A stretch of 64,000 bases of DNA from Silene conica. Its lineage: Eukaryota > Streptophyta > Magnoliopsida > Caryophyllales > Caryophyllaceae. Positions 59,845 to 64,000 of this stretch are shown piece after piece. The position numbers were made by a program, and so were the translations under genes. Each line of letters starts with the position of its first letter. Positions within the stretch are counted from its first letter, which is position 1. Below the pieces are notes generated by a model. It made no database searches, was not told the DNA's origin, and was given only the letters and a program-made list of their open reading frames with translations. The stretch is from positions 29,500,001 to 29,564,000 of the forward strand of contig CM055318.2 of the NCBI GenBank assembly GCA_029255685.2, in the 5' to 3' direction.

Positions 59845-62599
59845 TGTAAAAGCCCTCGTCGCAACGGAAAGATAAAACATACAAACATGCCAAAATTTAA
59901 GCGGAATTAAAACTTTAACATGCTTGATTAAGTACGAGGTGAATTAACAATACTAAACATACGGAAGAAATAAAACATAATTAAGTATTAAGTACTAAAT
60001 ACAAAAGCAGCCCTGGATAACGTATTCCTACAGGCACAAAATACTGAAATCATAAGTCTAGGTCTAGTTAAACGATGTAAAGTGTATGTCATTGATGATT
60101 GGATCATCGCTCGATAGCCTCAGTAACCCCCTGCAAACATCATCATCAACCTACATACATGAAAACATGTACGCCACAATCAGTGGGGAGTGACTAGAGG
60201 TTCTCCTAACCACCTATTGTCATTAACACGTACACATGTAAACACATCAACATGCCCAACATAAACACAAATTATGGGAAGTATTAACATATATCCTCAT
60301 GTGATTACTATCAATAACCAAGTATCGTGCATATATAATTACAAACTAAAACATGTTCGACAACCAATTCATCAACTCAAGAGATAGGTCACCAAGTGAC
60401 TCGACTCCAACAAAATAGGTCAACCAAGTGACTCTACAAACAAGATATAGGTCAACCAAGTGACTCGACTCCAACTAGATTGGTCAACAATTGACTCGAC
60501 TAAACTACTTTGAGCAGGCCGACAATCGACTCGTCTATATACTACAACATCCCCAATCTCAGACTATACAACACCCTAGTAGGACGACATCAAATGACTA
60601 TCCTAGTCTATACTTGGCCAAACTCTCGGAGCGCAAACAAGTTACGATCCCCGATTCGACAGGATAACCCCGACTCAGGATACCCCCAAGACCCGAACTA
60701 GCTAGGAACGAGATATGCCCGAAGGCGGGCAGACAATCTAAGACCTGACCGTGACGACCAAGCCACTACGGCCAACCAGCTACACGATGCAATCAGGTGA
60801 GAACTCGAGTACTATAGCAGCGCACAACAGGTTTACACAAATCACAAATGTCATCTCAAAGATGTACAATAACATAAACTCGAATGAAAATCATTTCACA
60901 TATATCTCGTTACTAAACATTGATTCAACACTGTGCCGACTTCGGAGACTAATTTGAGGTGACAGCCGGTTTCCCTTCCGGTTGCCCGGCCGAGGGGTCT
61001 TTCTCCTCAAATCCATTTCCAAACCCACACGAGTGTCACCCAATTTCTTGGGACTTCAAACAAGCATACGAGTCATGCCGAAGAAGAATCAATCAAATCC
61101 GACAAGTAAAACAAAAGTTACGAACAATTTAATATGATCAGAGGCTCTCAGCCAGTCAGCCACAGGCTGCGGGTTGGCCGGCTGAGAGTCCATGACTCTC
61201 AACAATAAATTCAAAATTACCAAGAAGGGCTCTCAGCCGGTCAGCCACAGGCTGCCGGTTGGCCGGCTAATTTAAGAGTCCTTGACTCTTAAGAACAACC
61301 TTCAAAATACCAAGAAGGGCTCTCAGTCGGTCAGCCACAGGCTGCCGGTTGGCCGGATGAGAGTCCTTGACTCTCACAAAAAACCTTGAAAATACTAAGA
61401 AGGGCTCTCAGCATGTCAGCCACAGGCTACTAGTCGGCCGGCTGAGAGTCCTTGACTCTCAAAAACACACTTCAAAAACACCAAGAAGGGCTCTTAGCCG
61501 GCTGACCGGCTGCCGGCCGACCGACTGAGAGTCCTTCCTCAGCTTTCTTCAAAAATCAACACACGAGACTCTCAGCCGGTTGACCGGTTGCCGGTCAACC
61601 AACCGACTGGGAGTCCCTGTTCCCAAAATACGCATTTCGAGATATCAAAATTCATCCAAATCTCATGGGATCGTTACTACAATATGATTTCCACTCCAAA
61701 CATAGATTACCCAGTAATTATACATCTTTCTCATACATATGCAATGACTAACGACTTCTCAAACATCCAACATACGATTAATCATCCATATCCGTCACAA
61801 TTTCCACCCAACATAAGATAAACATGTTTGAGCATATGAAACACCAATTTCATGAAGTATCTCATATAATGAACATTTAAATCAATAATTAACATATTAC
61901 TAAGTTCCTACCAACATCAATAACCATAATCTCATGTGAAACACATAATCAAACCACAAAAAGTGCTAATATTTGACAAAGGCCGGGTTTCTCATTATCG
62001 TCACATTAAGAGAGCGATTCTTCACTTTTACTCTTCTACAATGTAAGAATCCTTGTCCAGGTCGTCCAAGTCAACCCCAACAAACAACAAAAACGGATTA
62101 TTATAGGGCATTTTCGAGATTACTCAAAACAGCCCCAAAAATCAACTTTGACGAAACTGAAAATTAAAGAGGTAGGAAGAACGGGAATGACGAGATGAAA
62201 GCGTAGGCGAAAACCTTGCGTCAATCGGAGTTGTAACGAATTCACAAGATCGAATTTTGTGAAGATGAAGATATGAGAAATGAGAAAATGAGATGTCTGA
62301 TGTTTGTTATTTCCTTGAGCAACAAGGCTTTATGAATATTAAGGAAATGAGGAGGAAGATTCCTCCCACAATTGGTTTTAAGTAAGATTTGAGACGGGTT
62401 TCACTTTAGTCGTTCGGGAATAAATGTAAACGGGAAAAACCATGGGAATGTATTACTTCTCGATATTAAAATAAAGCTCAAGACGGAAATTACATGATAT
62501 ATCCAAATATGAGTTCACGAATTAAAATAAAATATTATTAAATTCCGAAAATACTTTAATTTAATTAAAATACACTTTATAAAAATAAGGGATGTTACA
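59845..62599 (-). mobile_element. 3' LTR of a gag-only gypsy element
   Basis: Minus strand TGTAACATCCC at 62599 to GGGCTTTTACA at 59845, 2755 bp. Same family as the solo LTR at 46051, with six ggctctcagccggtcagcc clusters at 61145-61610 and a tttcccttccggttgcc block at 60971. A G-rich polypurine tract (AAAGATGGGGTGAT) adjoins it on the right. Confidence 0.88.
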
Positions 62600-63160
62600 A
62601 TCACCCCATCTTTCAAAAAGTTTCGTCCTCGAAACTTGAAAGCAGTTACAAGGACAACACTAACAACCAAAACTTTCGCAGAAAGCTTGATATATAAAAA
62701 ACTTAGGCTTCTTCTCAAAATTTCAAAAGTAAATTCCATAGCCTAGCCTCCATCAAGGAATGTTGGGGTTCTCGTTGCGCATTCAAGAACCTGACGCTCT
62801 AATCCGAAGGCAAGTCCAAGGTAAAAATCAATTAAAAATTTCAAAATTTAGATCGATCCAGTGTCGATGAGCATAGTGCGGGTTATCAGACGTCTACAAT
62901 AACGAGTTCAAATGGCAAATCAACGCTGAAATCCATCAAAGTTGTAAAATATTCAACTCCTTAAAACTAGATTTTCTAAAATCATCCCTTTTAGATTTTT
63001 CAAATCTTCGAACAAGTAACATTTTGCAAAATAAAAAGGTTTGCAACCACCGAAAGGAAAGGAATTTCCAAAGAAGCCACAGGGAGAAGAGAAAAGAAGT
63101 GGCAAAAAGGGAGTAAATTTCTGTGTGAAGCACGCAAGAAGGACAAGGATGAGCTCATGA
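62600..63160 (-). other. 3' untranslated region of the gag-only element
   Basis: Non-coding on the minus strand between the gag end and the LTR. It contains TTCGAGGACGAAACTTTTTG, the usual gypsy pre-LTR signature, next to the polypurine tract. No protease, RT, RNase H or integrase motif is present. Confidence 0.75.
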
Positions 63161-64000
63161 CGACGTCCTATAGGTAAAATGAAAACATCAATGGAGACAT
63201 ACCGGTGATCAGGTGAGGGTAAGCCTCGGCTGCAGCACGACTCATCACGTACACGGTACCCTTGGCCTTCAGTTTCTGAACGACACCAACAGCGGTACAT
63301 GCTCTGCCAACGACAACCTTCCTCTCAGGGCACTCAAAGGAGCGATGCCGGGTCTTATGGCAAGCATAGTAGGTTTAGGTGTCGCCGTTGCAGTCAACTC
63401 AAAGGTGAAGATCCTTGTGACATCTGAAACACTTCAAGGGAGCATCAGGTACAGGCACATGGTCTTTGACCTTGGAAGGGTCGAATCTCTTGAACTTCTT
63501 AAATTGAGGTACCGGAGGATCAGGTGAAGGGACAAAAGGGTCTCTTCTCATGGGAGAAAGTCTGTAAGGAAGAGGGAGCAGAAGAAGAAGAAGCTCTAGC
63601 CTCGGCATCTATGGCCTTGATCGAACTCTCAGCCCAGATCGTATCGTCGTACACCTCAACAAAGGAAGTAGAGTCTCTACGAACCATACTCTCGATGCGA
63701 GGACCTAACTTCCCTCTGTAGAAGTAGACTCTCTCGGATTCATCCCTCACGAACCGAGAAGCAAAGTGAGCCAACTGATTAAACTTGTCCGTGAACTCTT
63801 GCACAGTCATCTTGTCCTGTTTGAGATCCATGAATTCTTTCAGTCTTTGAGCACGAAGTTCCTTTGGGTAGAAGCGGGTCTCGATCTTGTCTTTGAACGC
63901 CTCCCAATCGAACAGCGGATCAAGGAGAAAGGTCGGACCAGTAAGAGTCCACCAACGGTCAGCCTCAAGTGTCAGGAAGTGAGCGGCTAATCGCACCCTA
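63160..64000 (-). pseudogene. Ty3/gypsy Gag with two zinc knuckles, frameshifted
   Basis: Runs off the right edge of the window. Seen: a Retrotrans_gag domain (WEAFKDKIETRFYPKELRAQ, MDLKQDKMTVQEFTDKFNQL, RVYFYRGKLGPRIESMV) at 63520-63996. A shift to another frame follows, with CFRCHKDLHL near 63410 and a second knuckle ending HRSFECPE near 63330. KAKGTVYVMSRAAAEAYPHL follows, the linker that normally precedes protease. The reading then stops near 63170 and only 3' UTR follows, so pol is absent on this side. Confidence 0.85.

Overview
The window is nuclear DNA of a flowering plant, most likely a eudicot. The evidence is GT-AG introns with U-rich tails, a plant-type ubiquitin-eS31 gene with telo-box and site II promoter motifs, plant fimbrin and TBC Rab-GAP genes, and a dense load of plant transposons (Sirevirus, chromovirus and Athila-type LTRs, Stowaway, mariner, hAT, Helitron). 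I cannot name the species from sequence alone.

Only three host genes are supported, all on the + strand. They are the last two exons of a fimbrin gene (52-534), an intronless ubiquitin/ribosomal protein eS31 fusion gene (26859-27329), and a complete seven-exon TBC-domain Rab GTPase-activating protein gene (36109-40345). Nearly everything else is transposon, mostly in nests whose order of insertion can be read from target-site duplications (TSDs).

Region by region. (a) 1-1.7 kb: fimbrin 3' end and a Stowaway MITE with perfect 36-bp inverted repeats. (b) 1.7-8.0 kb: a minus-strand Ty3/gypsy LTR plus pol remnant; its LTR holds an Athila-type solo LTR (TSD acgcg), which itself holds a Sirevirus-like solo LTR (TSD acacc). 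(c) 8.9-26.7 kb: a MITE split by a roughly 4.2-kb mariner-like element, which is split in turn by a 12.3-kb rearranged Sirevirus (TSD gtatg). The mariner element carries a transposase remnant on + and an apparently spliced acidic accessory ORF on -, with the Sirevirus sitting in the accessory gene's intron. (d) 26.7-31 kb: the ubiquitin-eS31 gene, a duplicated 3' flank, and MITEs including hAT-type elements with 8-bp TSDs. (e) 31.8-35.4 kb: a decayed gypsy LTR with nested insertions. (f) 36.1-40.3 kb: the TBC gene. (g) 41.0-50.9 kb: a Ty1/copia element with 163-bp LTRs, split in pol by a 2.9-kb solo gypsy LTR (TSD agttt). (h) 52.2-57.9 kb: a Sirevirus LTR and gag remnant, the LTR split by a 3.7-kb Helitron. 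(i) 57.9-64 kb: a gypsy LTR fragment, a truncated hAT MITE, and a 2.75-kb LTR attached to a gag-only internal region that runs off the window.

The least familiar signals are the antisense accessory gene in the mariner element, arrays of short CpG-rich palindromes in the LTRs of several unrelated gypsy families, and repeated GCAACAGT/ACTGTTGC hairpins scattered through the Sirevirus.
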